Below, one piece after another: positions 8,859 to 21,893 of a DNA stretch of 64,000 bases. Origin of the DNA: Gerris lacustris (lineage: Eukaryota > Arthropoda > Insecta > Hemiptera > Gerridae); assembly GCA_951217055.1 (NCBI GenBank), contig OX578280.1, forward strand, positions 18,515,394 to 18,579,393. The letters are read 5' to 3'. The notes beneath the pieces were generated by a model that saw only the letters and a program-made list of their open reading frames with translations, was not told the DNA's origin and did no database searches. Every line of letters starts with the position of its first letter. Within the stretch, counting starts at the first letter, position 1. A program made the position numbers and the translations under genes.

Positions 8859-11565
8859 TCATTTTTTATCATTGAAAAATTTGACTTACGAATATAAATC
8901 GATAGTCTGTATCACCTTGATGCTATGTAGATTTACATGAACAAGAACTTAGTTATTACGAACAAACAAACTTCTCAATGATCTTATTTATCACGTAAAG
9001 CGCGTTACAAAACCTAATAACAGTCCTTATTTAAGTAGTTAGAAACATATAATAGTCGGTCGATTATATTGAAATTGGGATAGGGGGGGGATTGATAAGT
9101 TAGGTCTCCAAATTTTTATTTTTAATTCAGGAAGCAATAAAAATAGTTAGCATAAAAGTGAAGTAAATTTATTTAACTATCAAGGAAAATTATCATTTTT
9201 CAACATAATCAATTTTTCAACCTTATTTATCAATCTTCCCTCGTATTAATGCCCAGACTATGTTAGTTGGGCAGAGATATCTAACTTCAAACTCGCTTTG
9301 ATATCCAAATTAATATTAAGACATCAAAAACATTTACTAGTAAAACATTATTAAGTATATGATGTGATGAAGCTATGTGCCATACTACTTGGCAGACTAT
9401 TTTCCTTTGCTACCAAAATCTACCTTTAGAAAGGTTTAAAAAATAATATTTCCGCGATAAATGACAGTTCAGTCTTATATCTTAAGCTTTTAAGATTTAA
9501 CTCTTGAAAAATTTAAAGTCCATCTATGGCTTTTAAAAACTAGGCAACAATGGATTTTAAAAGTCGACGCAATGTCATTGAAATAATAAAACACTCTATT
9601 CAATTCCATTTAAAGTCATGGGTGTCTTCATGAATACCATGTCTAATAGGTTTTTCTGCCTTTTTTTTCCTCTTTGCACATGACCTTTAAACTCTTGAAG
9701 TAACCGAAGGCCCTTTAAACAAGAGGCAATCATATGATTCTAAAGTCATATGACTCTAGAAACATTGAGAGAAGATTTCTAGTCTGGCGCCTTAAAAGTG
9801 CATAGATTCGTTTTGGTTCAAGAAGAAGTGGTTTCCTTCGTACCCAAGTCCTTTAAAAGTTTATATTATCGAGCAGGTCAGTAGAGGCGCCTCTACTAGG
9901 CGGCTTCTTGGCCGTTAGCTGTCAGTGTCAGTCGGAGCCTTTAAGAACCTCTGATAAGACAACTTAACAATTATGGGAAACAAGTTGCTCTTGGCAAAAG
10001 CCGTGATTTTCTTCAGTACCATTTAGACCTTTCTAAGAAGGCGATGTTTACCCTTGCTTTAGTCTTTAAAGTAGGTAACTTGTGAGATTTGTCTACCCAA
10101 TATGTTAAAACGTTTTGCTCTGAACTATAACCTTTTTCTTAGGTTTTATACTTCCTTTTAAAAAGCCCTTCTAGATCTTTTTACTATCTTTTTAAGCAAA
10201 TAAGACCTAATTTTTACTGGATTGGTTATAATTTATTGGCCCTTCAATGTAATCTTCCTTGTCTCGAATACTGATGTACACTTATATTTAGAACCTTGTT
10301 AACAATAATAGACCTAAACATTATTATTTTTATCTGTTAACTCTAAAGGCCACTATAATGGTCAAAACCAAAACCATGGTTATATTGATACAATGGTCAA
10401 AACCAATTTTACCACTAAAAGCTTTTCTATTACTCGTTTCTGGACTCAATTCCAAGTTCATTGATGAAAATAAACAATATGAACTGAATAAAACAAAATA
10501 TCGTTCAATGAACAATTGTTTGCTCAACAGAAAAGTTCATTCATAGTGCTGTTTCTTTTAAACGATAGTTACAATACTCTCCAATATGTAGAAGGAGACA
10601 CATTTATTGGGAGACACTTACAAATGACAATTTAAAAAAAGAGGAGACATATTCATTCAGAAAGTACTTGGGTAATATTGCTTGCAAGAGAAATGTCAGT
10701 TAGTTGAGATAAGGCCCACCAGGATAGAGATACGGGGGTACCTTCAGTTTTTTGTCTGAGTTAGTGTTCCAAGAAGTTGTCCTTGGTCCTTTCGGTACCG
10801 GGACCTGGGACAATCAGTGTTTGGGAAGGCTCGGGTTGAAGCCTTTGGTGACAGCTAACGGCCAAAACTCCGAGATGGGATGATTTAGTGCAAGCTAACT
10901 TCAAAATATGGCCCATAACTAGCAATGCATCAAAAAACACCTGACTGCTTCGCCGATACCGATGGGATCAAGTGCGTCCGTGCTGGAGTTGCCTAGCCGG
11001 AAAACCCTTTGAGCTTTCTTCGAGCAGGTTTCAGAATCTCCCTAAGAGCCCTTTTGAATACTTTTTCAAGACTTGTCTATAAGGATTTTTTTAAAGGTAT
11101 TCATGACCCCATACTGAGCTCTGTATGTACTCGTCGTTTTACTTCAAGTAACATGAATGAGTTGTATTCGTCTATTCAATGAATGTAAAGGAAGAAGCCT
11201 CTATCAGCTATCCTTGGGAGGTCCGAATTTAAAGGAAAAACCTTTAAAGATATTATTCAGCAGACATTAGACTTTAAAAATCTATCTTCGTTCGTCCTAC
11301 AATTGAAAAAGGGCACAAGTGTTAACCCTTCCTTTTTCTAAAAAATGGAATAAAAAAAAAACATTAAAAGACAAAAACAAATTTCACAGGGGGTGGTTTC
11401 TCAGTTCTTTTTAAGTAAAATAACAAATTAGATTTTTCTTGTATGGGTTCTTGAATTTTGGTCATAAAGACATCTACCCCCTCATTCAATTAGTCAACAT
11501 TACTTACCATTTTGATGACTTAGAAGTTTGAGAAAAGAAGAAAAATGAGGGATCAACAGAAGAGA
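8859..11565. other. Old sequence; family A fragment at 9363-9412
   Basis: 9363-9412 is the family A start signature on the minus strand (ATGAAGCTATGTGCCA, then GGCAGACTATTTT). From 9430 on the sequence is less AT-rich and pyrimidine-rich, with many CCTTT and CTTTAAA words and no surviving frame. A 17-bp stretch of inverted similarity (TTGGCCGTTAGCTGTC near 9910 and GACAGCTAACGGCCAA near 10852) brackets about 1 kb. It may be an ancient element, but no domain can be read. Confidence 0.4.
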
Positions 11566-12062
11566 TAAATCACAGCTTCCTCGCATCCTATCACGTACTT
11601 TATTATTTTTGTCTAATTTATTTAAATGTTTCCCTCGTTTTTTAATATATCAAAATTGTTTCGACTTTTTACATGAATTAATTTATCGAGCAAAAGTTAA
11701 AGAGCGTTGACGGTTGAAATTAATCTAGTGCTATCTGCGGTCTAATTTCGACAAACCATCCAAATTTCATAAAAATCATATGAGTATTTTCGAAGATATA
11801 GGTGTAAATAAATGTATGTTTGTGTGAATGTGAAAGAGAAACTTATGGGCACAGAAGATTGAGAATTATAAGGGATCAACAATGGGCTAATTATGACCTA
11901 CCACACAAGTTTAATTTAAATCGGATGTGTGGTTTTTTAGATATGTTGGCTCGCAAAAATTAAGCCACAAACCGACAGAGAGACATGAAACCATAAATGT
12001 TCCCTGATGTCTGAAACAGATGATCGTTCTTCAGAACGATCATTTAGCTTCCGACCTTCAGT
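11566..12062 (+). mobile_element. Family A, nearly complete copy
   Basis: Begins near CAGCTTCCTCGCATCCTA, keeps the internal boxes (GACGGTTGAAATTA, CGACAAACCATCCAAA, ACAATGGGCTAATTATGACC, CCGACAGAGAGACATG, TTCCCTGATGTCTGAAAC) and ends with a 10-bp-stem hairpin at 12021-12042, then TAGCTTCCGA. Non-coding throughout. Confidence 0.8.
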
Positions 12063-13859
12063 AAAATCGGAAGTGTAATGACCAAGTTTTACTGCTTCCA
12101 GCAATAGAGTATATTGTCAGCGACATTAGATCAGCGCGTCGAGTCCCAATAATTGTATAATTTTGTTTACAATATAATTTTTTTAATTAAAGCCGACTAG
12201 AAATCCCTCTCGACGTTTTTCTTTTAGCTAGTCTTTACACGAAGGGAGATAAAATCAAATTGTAATAATAAAATGAATTCAAATTCACGATTTTCGCTAA
12301 AGAAAAAACTTAGTGTAAACATGCTTCCTTTTTACACCTTCCTCTTCCCCATAGTGAGCAACAGAGTCTGGAGTCAATCTTTAATTTCCTTTTAACTTGA
12401 TGGTTCCTGAGGCTTCGCCTCAGGAACCAACTTCATCGCTCAGGGTGCAATCACTTACTTTACTCCCTTAGTGCGTAAATAACTATTTCACTCTACTCTT
12501 TTCATAGCTACCCTTAACTATTCTATAATACTCCTCTACTTATCTATAATACCTATAGAATAGGCTCACTTTCGTTTCATCTCGTCTTTGGTCTGTCTCA
12601 ATTTCTCGTATGTCCCATATTATACATAAATCTAATAATATTGAAAGAATCTTAACTCATAGTTTTTTTTATATCTTATTAAAATACATTCTTTGTATGG
12701 ACAAACGTATTTAAGTATAATCAGTGAACTCGTTTTTTTACTGTTGAAACATGAGCTAGTGATACCTGTACACTGAGTTCATAAGTTTGAGTTGTTTTAT
12801 AATTAAGGCTTTCAGAAATGCTCAAATTCTTTTTTTCAGGATTAAAGGATTAAAGTACTAATTACATTGATGTAATATTCCTTATGCGAAACGTAAATAT
12901 ATGAAATCCCTCCTTCTGCGAAAATGAAACTGATTGATTCTTAGAAATGCCTTATAAACGAGTACACAATGTCTTGTGTAAAAGTACACGGTCAAAGAAG
13001 TACAAATAAAGCATGTGGGCACTTAACTGTAAAATTTCTATTCAGAACATCTGAGGTCATGTTTGGTTAGAAAAGAAGGTGGTTCATTCAAGCGCACAAG
13101 TGAAACTTTGTAACGAATTCTCAGCTGAGAGTAGGCCCTACTGGTTTAGTAACGTAACATCTGTGAGGAGACCTTGTGAATACTGGTAGGAGAGGATTTA
13201 GGCTTTGGGGGATACCACCCAAAAATCTTCACCGCTAATAAGACCATCACGTACAAAGTAAAAGCGAATTCCTCTACTTCTACTGGACCTCGAACTCCGG
13301 ACCATAAGAAGCTATGGGAAGGGGAGTTTTTAAAGCCATGTCAAATAAAACTGCAATTTGTTTGTGCCCTCTATTGAGGAGAGAAGTTTTAACAAGGAGA
13401 AGAATATGGTGGTACCTGTAAAGGGCTCAGGTTTCTTGGAAAATACAGTAGGACCTGTTGCAGGGTCTCGCCCACACAGAATCCTTTAAAGGATTTCTTC
13501 CTTTAAATCGGAGGGACGCAAAAAAACCTCAACAGCAACCACATTCTTTCTTCAACGGTCGCTTTAGGATCCTTGTTTCGGTTTAGCTCCAACACTTTAA
13601 CTAAATCTCCTATTCACCTGATGACTCCTGAACTTTTACAAAAAGGATACAAAGTCTTCCTCAGTAGGAAGAAATTGTGAATGAAAAATGTTTTCAAAGG
13701 TTTTTACTTCTTGTTACATTCCGACAAAAAGAATCGACAGATCTTGTATACATACTTCACTCGTATTGTATTGTGTAATAGAGAATCCCTAGGTTAAGAG
13801 CCGACAGTATTGTACTCAAGAGACTCTTACCATCTGTTACAATGTGTGGTACAACCTCA
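12063..13859. other. No gene recognised
   Basis: Mixed AT-rich sequence; 13020-13860 is somewhat GC-richer and resembles 9430-11560 in composition. No frame, tRNA or family match could be supported apart from the hairpin at 12401. Confidence 0.5.
12401..12429. repeat. Perfect 13-bp hairpin
   Basis: TGGTTCCTGAGGC, a three-base loop TTC, then its exact reverse complement. There is no U-run, and it lies in non-coding DNA. It is probably the end of a small mobile element, since CTTCGCCTC-type palindromes also occur near 44012-44055. Confidence 0.8.
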
Positions 13860-14010
13860 TAAAACTTCATTGAAGAATTTAGAAGCTTCTTGTACCGCTA
13901 TTTTACATTCATTGAAGTTGATTCAACAAAGATCTTGGGGAAAATTTGAAAGTGGGTAAAAATCGTCATGCATTCTTTTCTTTTCAATCTGATTGTTTTC
14001 TTGTTAAACC
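13860..14010 (-). repeat. Family K repeat, partial copy
   Basis: CTTGTACCGCTATTTTACATTCATTGAAGTTGATT and CAACAAAGATCTTGGGG-like text match 17020-17070 and 17335-17400 in the same orientation. It is a detached piece of the K repeats at 16790-18190. Confidence 0.6.
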
Positions 14011-14710
14011 TCGTGAGATTTTCATCAAAATAAAGTGGTGAAAAACAAAAATACCATGAAGGATTTCTCAGTTCAGCTGAAAACGTTTCCATGAAATAGG
14101 CCAGGATTTAGATTTAAAATACTATATCTTTAGTCACGTTCATCATCCATACTTCATCCAAACCTCTGCAGATTGTAAATCTTAATTCACTTCACAGGAC
14201 TCTATTGTGGGAACATCAAAACGTCATTTAAAATTTTTTATTTTAAGTGATACTGGTACTTTTTATTTTAATTGCGTGTATTATATTTAATGCTTTATTT
14301 TGAATTAATTAGGTATATTATAATAATACTCGTATATTAACCGAGTTAAATGATATATTGGCTAACTTATCAACATTGCATATTTCTGATAAATTTTAAG
14401 TAGAACTGTTTAACGCTTTATTAAATGTTGATGAGGTAACTGCTTAAATAACTTTTACAACTGTTCATGTTTAGGGGTTTATTTACAGTTTTGTACAATC
14501 TTTTTTATAAATATTTAACTATATTTCATTAGTACTACATATATACTTTTTTCTTTTTTACAATTATTATTTTTGTTAATTTTATAAAACAGAATTTTAG
14601 ATATAACTACAGAGATTTCACTGTTCATATAGGCTTAAGGAAATCTTAATTTATCCTCTAATTCTGTAGTCTTGCCTTTTTAAAATTAATCCATGAAAAT
14701 AAAAGATCGT

Positions 14711-14958
14711 TCCGAGACAACTCAGACAAACTTCTCTCATATACGAGTTCATAATTACTTAGCCCATTGTTTTCCATTTATTTGTTTTCGTATCTACATT
14801 TAATAATCATTCAAAATTTATCATAAAAATAACTTCTCCTAGGCGGGGAATCGAACCCGGGCTCTCTCCGTCCTCGTTTTAAGCTATTTTATCCCGGGAA
14901 AACGGCTTATATTGTTAGATTCGTATTTAAATTGACTACATTTTAGATTTTTTTTTTT
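14711..14958 (-). mobile_element. Family P element, first part
   Basis: Minus-strand reading has a tRNA-type B box GGGTTCGATTCCCC (near 14845-14858), then AAGTTATTT, GGGCTAAGTAATTATGAACTC and GAGTTGTCTCGG. This matches 57181-57363. The adjoining 14888-14958 matches 54040-54090. The element is interrupted by HINE1 copy 2 and resumes at 15693. A tRNA-derived origin is suggested by the B box, but no clear A box is seen. Confidence 0.6.
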
Positions 14959-15692
14959 AATAAACAAGTCAAGTGTGTGCTAGTCAGCACACAGCGAGGG
15001 TCCGTAGGCCACACTATATAGTGTTTAACTGTAAAGTGTATAAACAGTGTTTTTTTAAAATGCTAAAAAGCTTACTTTGAACCATTCTAAGGGTCTGATA
15101 TTCTCAAAACACACTCTGATAAAGTATTTTTTTTCCACTGAACCGGACTACAACCATATAAATACATCGAAAAGAACATAATTATAAAGAAACGTATTTT
15201 GTCAATAAAAAATAAAATAATATTTTTTTCAAAAAATTTCCAAAAAGTGGTATCTTTACTTTTGGTCGAAGAATGTTCAGGAATAGAATGTTCAGGAATT
15301 TTTTCAGATTTTTTGAACTTCACATAAGCGAGATAGAGGGGGGGGGACACGTTTCACACCCACTTCAAACTTGCCTACGCTCGCCCTATCAAAGTTATAT
15401 CCAATGAATTATATATTTTTGTAATCAGCTCGACGTACCCTTTCATATGATACCTCTCACGGTGTGGAAAAAAAAATGTAACCCTTAATTTTTTTACCCT
15501 CATTTTTTTTGGAAAATATTTTTTTTAAGTCGCTATATTTTTAAAATATGTGGGTAGGTACAAGACACATATATGCCAAATTTCAAAGTGATCGGACGAA
15601 AGGTGTAGCCGTGAGAGCACGCGAGAGGACGGACGGACCGGACAGACACACGCAGGAAAATATAAGGGTCCTTGGTTTTGCCTACGGACCCT
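14959..15692 (-). mobile_element. HINE1, copy 2
   Basis: Full second copy in opposite orientation to 660-1381. The 3' end AATAAACAAGTC starts at 14959, the 3' hairpin is at 14975-14992 and the subterminal inverted repeats are GGGTCCGTAGGC at 14998-15009 and GCCTACGGACCC at 15680-15691. The 5' hairpin arms are 15665-15671 and 15686-15692. Here the two subterminal repeats match perfectly. Insertion is in a T-rich site of family P, as copy 1 is in a T-run of family A. Confidence 0.8.
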
Positions 15693-15990
15693 AAAAATTG
15701 TCGGAACCGTTTTCGAGAACTAATTTTTTTCACATTTTTTTAGACCCCCCCAAATTTAGAACTAAAATTCATTCCCCGATTTCGCCTTGGGGAATGATTT
15801 TTCTGATCATGTATGCCAAATTTCGTCAAAATCGGCCCAGTAGTTTAGGCTCCAGGCGTCTGCACAGACGACAGACAGACTGACATTTTTTAAAAACCAC
15901 TTTTTTGGACTCAGGGGACCTCAAAACGTGTAAATCCATAAACATCTCAAAATCGAATTTTCGTGCCATCACAATACTTTCTCATATAAC
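15693..15990 (-). mobile_element. Family P element, second part
   Basis: GTCGGAACCGTTTT, CTAAAATTCATTCCCCGATT, GCCAAATTTCGTCAAAATCG, the GACAGACAGACTGACA tract and GGGGACCTCAAAACGTGTAA follow in the same order as at 54100-54390. Its end CAATACTTTCTCATAT pairs with the opposite end of the family (ACTTCTCTCATAT). Confidence 0.7.
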
Positions 15991-16789
15991 ACTTCCAACT
16001 AAGGAGTAACCTAAGCTCAACCTTGTACCTGTTAAGTAAACATTTTTTTTTACCTTTAAAGAAATAAAAGTTTAAGATGAGTTAAAATAGTGTGAAATAT
16101 ATAGAAGTAATATTTATCTAGCCAAGATATTTTCTCACCCAGGAGTAACACCAGTCTATTCAAACAATCGGGAAGAAAGAGGGATGTTTGCGAGTAAGTA
16201 GGTACACAACCGGGACTTTAACGTAAACTATTTTGAAAATAAATATCTTTTAGACGCCAGTTTTATTTTGTTAACTTTTCCTATAGGACATGCAGTTCAT
16301 ACATTTAAAATGTAGTTTTAAACATATACTGAATCAAAACTCAATGAGTAAAAGTTTTTAGAGTAAATAATACCGATGTTAAACTGTAAGTACTTCAGAA
16401 TCGGGTCAAACACAATAAAATTTGTCAAATTCGAATTCGAACAAAAGGTTATCTTATTTTTTTCCCTTTTGATTTTCAGCTAAATCAGATTAATTTTCAT
16501 TAATATCTTGGAAACTAGAATTCACCGTGAAAATAACCTATAATTAAATTTGTATTCAAATGTACCTACAACAAAAATTTCTTTTGGTTGTATACATAAA
16601 AGGAAAAGGAAAATAAAAAACATACACATATTTAGAAAAATGAAAATGAATAATTCCAGTAAAATAACTTGTAGAATAATTAAGGAGTCCCAAAAGGTTT
16701 TAAAACATGGCTAATCTTTTATTACACAAACTAAAAGCATGAAAATACTTAAACTATCGATAACCTAAGTTTCGGTAACTTAATGAACT
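15991..16789. other. No gene recognised
   Basis: Very AT-rich, with stops in every frame and no internal repeat above a few bases. Confidence 0.6.
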
Positions 16790-18190
16790 ATGTTTCAAAA
16801 TAATTTATAAACTAACGTAAAGCATAATAATATACAGCATTTCCAGTAAGGTCTTTTTTATTTTTTAAAATGTCTCCATTCAGTAACGGAAGGGCTAGCC
16901 TAAAGAGAGATGGCTGTTCTTCTCCAAGAAGCATAAGGTGTGGCATATGTCTTAGTGTTTCATCTATAAGATTCATCCATGCATAAACCATCGACCATTA
17001 AATGAAGCCGTCTTATACCGTTCTTTTACATTCGTTGGTTTAACAAAGATCTTGGAGAAACCTTAAATTGGGCCAAATCTCTATGGATTATTTTCAATTC
17101 GATTATTTTCATATTTTTTAAACCTCAAATTTATTATCGACCTTAAAACATTATGCATACGATATTTTCAGTAAAAAGGTTTTTTCTTCATTATTTTTAG
17201 ATGTCTTTAGTCTGTCACGGAAAGGCTATTCTGAAGGACCTTTAGCTGATCGCCCCAAAATGCAGAAGGTGTGCCATATGTCTTAGTTTTTCATCCATGC
17301 ATAAGTCATCAAACCCCTAAGCATTTATAGAACCATCTTGTACCGTTATTTTAAATTCATTAAAGTTGATTCATCAATGATCATGGGAAAAACTTTAAAT
17401 TTAGCAAAATCTTTGTGGTTTCTTTTCTTTTTAGCAAATTTTCGAAGAAAATTAAGCTATTGCAATGGCTTCAAACTTTTTGTAACCATGCAAATCCGTT
17501 TTAGACCGTACTTAATCGATTCTTGAAATTTATCACTTTATTATTTATATGTATATGTGTCACTCCAGACGATATCTCACCCTAGGATGATGCACTTAAA
17601 GGATGAGTTCGTTGGCCAGAATATTTGTAGTCCATTTGGGGTTTAAATTTTAACAATTTAGGATACAAAAATAGCATAAACACGGTTTTTTCCATTTTAA
17701 CCCCCCCCCCCTTATATGAAAATATGACAAAAGTGTACATAGCAACAATTAATGTACTCTTAAAGAGCTTTCCAACGACATGCATCTTGAAGGGTATTTT
17801 GACATTTACCCCGTACCCCTGTGTACAACATTTTTTTTCACCCATCCAAATTCTAAACCGAATTTTCCTACATTATCATTATCATAAATCCAACAATAAG
17901 CAGATTTCTTTGAAAATTCGCTCATTAAGTCATGGTGCATGACTGGTCTTTCTTATTTTTTAAATCTCGAATTTATAATCTAACTTAAAACATTGTTAAT
18001 ACGTTATTTCCAGTAAGGTTTTTATTTTTTAATTTTTTAGATGTCTTCAGTCTGTCACGGAAAGGCAACACTGAAGAACCGTTGGGCTTTTCGTCCCCAA
18101 GAAGCAGAAGGTGTGGCATATGTCTTGGTCTTTCACCCATTGGATTCATCCATGCATAAGTCACCAACCACTAAGGTACCTTTGCAAGAC
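16790..18190 (-). repeat. Family K, three diverged direct copies
   Basis: A unit of about 330-400 bp occurs at about 16790-17110, 17110-17460 and 17945-18190. Shared marks are CCAGTAAGGTTTTT, GATGTCTTTAGTCTGTCACGG, AGAAGGTGTGGCATATGTCTTAG, CATCCATGCATAAG and CTTGTACCGTTATTTTA. On the minus strand the middle of copies 1 and 3 encodes a similar peptide around R-H-M-P-H-L-(M/L)-L-L-G-(E/D)-E; copy 2 has a stop in the same place. A poly-C run at 17701-17710 lies between. I do not recognise the peptide. The units may be remnants of a duplicated coding exon or simply of a repeat. Confidence 0.5.
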
Positions 18191-20125
18191 AACATTAACC
18201 GTTAGACAAAAGCCTATTACATCTTAGAGGTTATGCTTTTTAATCTTACTAAAGGTTACTTAGAATACTAACAGCTGGTCATTTAATAACAGTGTTAATG
18301 GTTTATATTTTATGAATAAGCAAAGTTTTTTTTTTACTTATATATATAGGGGAAACATGTTTTTCTCTAACTATTTTAAATTGAGTAATATTCTTAAGAA
18401 GTGTTGTATCTTCCCCCGAAAATTACCCCATACCCTCTTATTTTTATTTGTTTTATTTTTTCTAAATTGTTGGCTTATTTCTATTTGTACTATTGATGGG
18501 GTTGGCTAGTATATTGATGGGCTAGTTAATATAGTTAAAAGTATAGAACATTTTGCCAATACTTCTTAGTACATGAATTAATTTCCCCTATTTTCCTCTG
18601 TAAGCTCTTGGTTTTCTTAATACAAAATCTTTTTATACACAAATACATTTGCAAGATGTTTTCAGTAATATAGTATCGAAATTCAAATACTACGTACTGC
18701 CTCATCACAATATCTCTGAAACCACTGGACCTATGACCATGAAGCCGCCATCTTGAATAAACGCTACCATTAAATCTGTATACTTAGTATGACTATATAT
18801 AATTTAATATTGATGACTACCAATAGGGATTTTTCTAAAATGTTATCCTTAAGGAAGGAAATAGGGCCAACTTCAACCAGGTAAGGGGGATACTCAAGTA
18901 AAAAACCTCTGCTCTTCCCGGAATGTTAACATTTTTAAAAATTGCTCCTCAAGTAGTTAAAATAAAATAGTAGTTAGGGATTTTTGAACATTATAATTGA
19001 TTCATGGGGGGGGGGGGGTATAGAAATTAGGGGAGGGGAGAACTCTGGGCATCAAGATATAATTGTTTAGTGAAATTATTTTAATACATTTCGACCATAG
19101 TTTATAAACCAATCAAATTAAAAAAAGTATATACATTAAAAACAACAGACTCCGAATAGAGTAGGTGCTATTAAAAATCAAAGTCCTCTTGCTTCATTCT
19201 AGTTGTCAAAGTGTAGCTTCTACCAACTCGAAGAAAATCTGATATATCTCATCATATGGGCTAAAAAACAAAAATAGGTACCATAGAAATCGAAACCCTT
19301 GTATAGTTAAAACTAAATAGCAAATTGTAGATTTACCAATACAATGAACCCGGAGAAATTCTGGCATTTCTTATTTAAAGGGCATTGAAAGAGAGCTCTG
19401 TATTATACTGAGGAGGAAATAAGACCATACTAATTTCAAGGTGGGCTTTAATTTTTTTTCTTCCTAAACTACATATTGAAAGGAAAAGTTCAATGAACAA
19501 CAGGGATGAAAAAAGAAAATTGGTGTGCTTCAATTCAAGAAGGGCTCGTTATATTCGATCCTTATTTTTTTTATCTATTTTTTTTTTAAAAAAGTAAAAG
19601 TATTGAAATGGATTTTTTTAAAACTTTTCATTTCAATCACTTACCTATTACTTAAATCTATTTTCACTTTCATCAATTCAAATACTAAAAATGGAAATGA
19701 AAGATATGAAAAAAACCTATGAAAACATTTAAAAGGAAAGGGGTTGATGGTAGTTATGAATGAGAAGGGTTGGTATGTAGTACAATAAGAAGCGTACTAC
19801 GAGTTGAGTAGTAAAGGAAGATTCAGGTTGAAGTTGGTAAAGGAGCGGATGTACCAAGGACAAGTAGGCAACAGGTGGTCTCAGTATAGTGTTACCCTGA
19901 AGATCAGAAGGAAGCCCTTTACTGCAAGGTAATCTTACGTGTGGTTACTGCGGTCAAATATTCATCATATAGGCTCGTTGTTCTCTTACTAACATATTTT
20001 AGATACTTTACAATATTATAGAGTAAATCTTATGTTTTATCAAAATTCTTGTGGTAAAGATTTTTTTCTCGTAATTTAAGGTCTTCTTTGTAAAATCTGC
20101 AAAAAACAATAAAAATAAATAAATA
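18191..20125. other. AT-rich, no gene recognised
   Basis: It contains a G12 run near 19007-19018 and T-rich stretches. One 65-codon frame at 18312-18509 is rich in F, L and I, as expected from T-rich sequence, and has no family signature. Confidence 0.55.
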
Positions 20126-20707
20126 AAATAGACTGCCAATTATTGTGGCACATAGTTTTCTTAAAAAAAAAAAACATAGGGAATCATCTGTGTGGATCGG
20201 TCCCTAACTATCTACCAATTCTGAGCAAAATTGGTTTGTCCTTGAGAAATGATGTTATATGGATTTTTTACAATTGCGTATGCGCTACTATAATGGCTAC
20301 TATAAATCCAATTGCAATGCCATTTATACGGAACTATAATATAGGGCATAACCTCAAAAATCACTGAAAATTTCATCGAAATCGGATAAAAATTGTGGCA
20401 TTTATACGTGTGTGTGACAATGACGTTTGTGCATAAGCAATGACTACGACGGATTTATTATTCGTTCGATCCTCAACCATCCTCTAAATTTGAGCGAAAT
20501 CGGACTATTCTCACGAACAAAAGAAAGAATTTTACGTTTGAGCCTGCGCAAGCGACTACCATTAATACGCGAGGAAACTCATAGGGGATCATATAGGGCC
20601 TAACCCGCGTAATCCCTGAAAATTTCATCAAAATCGAATGAAAATTGTTGAAGTTATGCGTGACAAGGATCCGCCCCCAGGTTCAAGCATCTGCTTTTTT
20701 GGGGGCG
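20126..20707 (-). mobile_element. Helentron-like element with duplicated interior (HINE5)
   Basis: On the minus strand it opens with a hairpin whose arms are CGCCCCCA and TGGGGGCG (20700-20707 and 20672-20679, 20-base loop). The interior is an imperfect tandem duplication: GATCGGTCCCTAACTATCTACC at about 20195 against GATCCTCAACCATCC at 20468, and CTGAAAATTTCATCGAAATCGGAT at about 20366 against 20617. Spacing is 251-273 bp. A family A start fragment lies at 20128-20160. No coding signal. Confidence 0.5.
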
Positions 20708-21117
20708 CTCACCCACTCTGTGTGAAAAAAAAAATATTATAACTAAATATGTATCAAAGTGTAAAATAATATTTTGTACTTCTATTATTGTGAGGAATAA
20801 ATTATTTGACAAATCGATCAACAGACAGACAGTCATACAGGAACTAAATTTGTTAAGGAAGGTCTAAAACGTAAAATGCGAGTGGAAATATTGATTTTGG
20901 AAGTAAAAAAAAAAAATGCCTCAAACACAATGCTTCCGCTACCTTATATTATTTTTAAAACAGTAAATTATTTCTATAATTTTTCAGTCCCGGTAACACT
21001 AAATTAGATTATTAAATGACGATGCAACCAACTGTTGGATTTCAACCAACTAAATAAGTAATAGGACATTGATCAGACAAGGTGCGAATTCTCTGACCAC
21101 TTGACTTCACTCAGGGC
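20708..21117. other. No gene recognised
   Basis: AT-rich with a GACAGACAGACAG tract near 20822. Nothing else visible. Confidence 0.5.
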
Positions 21118-21180
21118 CGGCGCAAGAGGTTTTGGCGCCCTAGGCAAAACTATTATAAGGCGCCCCCCCCCCCCTCCCCA
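21118..21180 (+). mobile_element. hAT-type terminus fragment
   Basis: CAGGGCCGGCGCAAGAGG followed by TTTTGGCGCCCTAGGC and a long C-run is the common left end of hAT-derived miniature elements. The matching right end is not found, so target duplication cannot be tested. The GGGGTCCGG / CCCCGGAAAATTTT text at 21358-21390 resembles the inside of the 60485 hAT element. Confidence 0.45.
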
Positions 21181-21764
21181 CCAATCTAAGCCAACGCCGA
21201 TCAGTTAATTCAGCAACTCACTTTCAGGAAATATAAGAACAAAACAATTATAACACAATTTATCCAAAATTTATTATTTAATCACTGCTACAATGTAAAT
21301 AACTTGCTAACTCCGGTTTAGTTGCCAGCCCTACTAATCCCTCTTCTGTAATACATGGGGGGTCCGGGGCCTCCCCCGGAAAATTTTAGAAAATTAGGTT
21401 AAAAATGGTGAATTTTGGGCATTTTATAGATCCTTTTCAGCTAAAAAAAAAGCAATCACCTAAAAGTTTGTTTAAAATTGTTTCTGCAGAATTTTTTAAA
21501 CGTTTATTAACTAAATCGGTTTCTAGACTAAAAAAAAAAAAAAAATGTTTTAACTTTAACGCTATACTATGCTATTAATTATTTTCTGATTCATTATGAA
21601 ATACCTTCACAACGTCCTATACAGCAACTGAACTAGGGGATCACACGAAACTGAGTATATACAAACAAACAACCAAAAGTATGCAAATAAATAAACACAA
21701 AATAGTTTTATGTTTGTTTTGTATCCCACATAAACATGCAAGTGGAAATCCCAGTTTTAATAGT

Positions 21765-21893
21765 TCAAAGTAAGCTTTTTAGCATTTTTAAAAAACTCCA
21801 TCAATAGGGTAATACTTAAACTATACAGGGTTGCCTACGGACCACGGACCCTCGCTGTGTGCTGACTAGCACACACTTGACCTGTTTATTAGT
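21765..21893 (+). mobile_element. HINE1, 3' end fragment (copy 3)
   Basis: The AGTTCAAAGTAAGCTTTTTAGCA block, an inverted subterminal repeat (GTTGCCTACGGACC) and the complete 3' hairpin GTGTGCTGACTAGCACAC, ending CTGTTTATT, exactly as in copy 1. It is truncated on the left. Confidence 0.8.

Noticed and set aside
10330..10546. Overlapping open frames on both strands
   Set aside because: AT-rich, no motif, no splice signals; short direct repeat of CAATGGTCAAAACCAA explains the openness.
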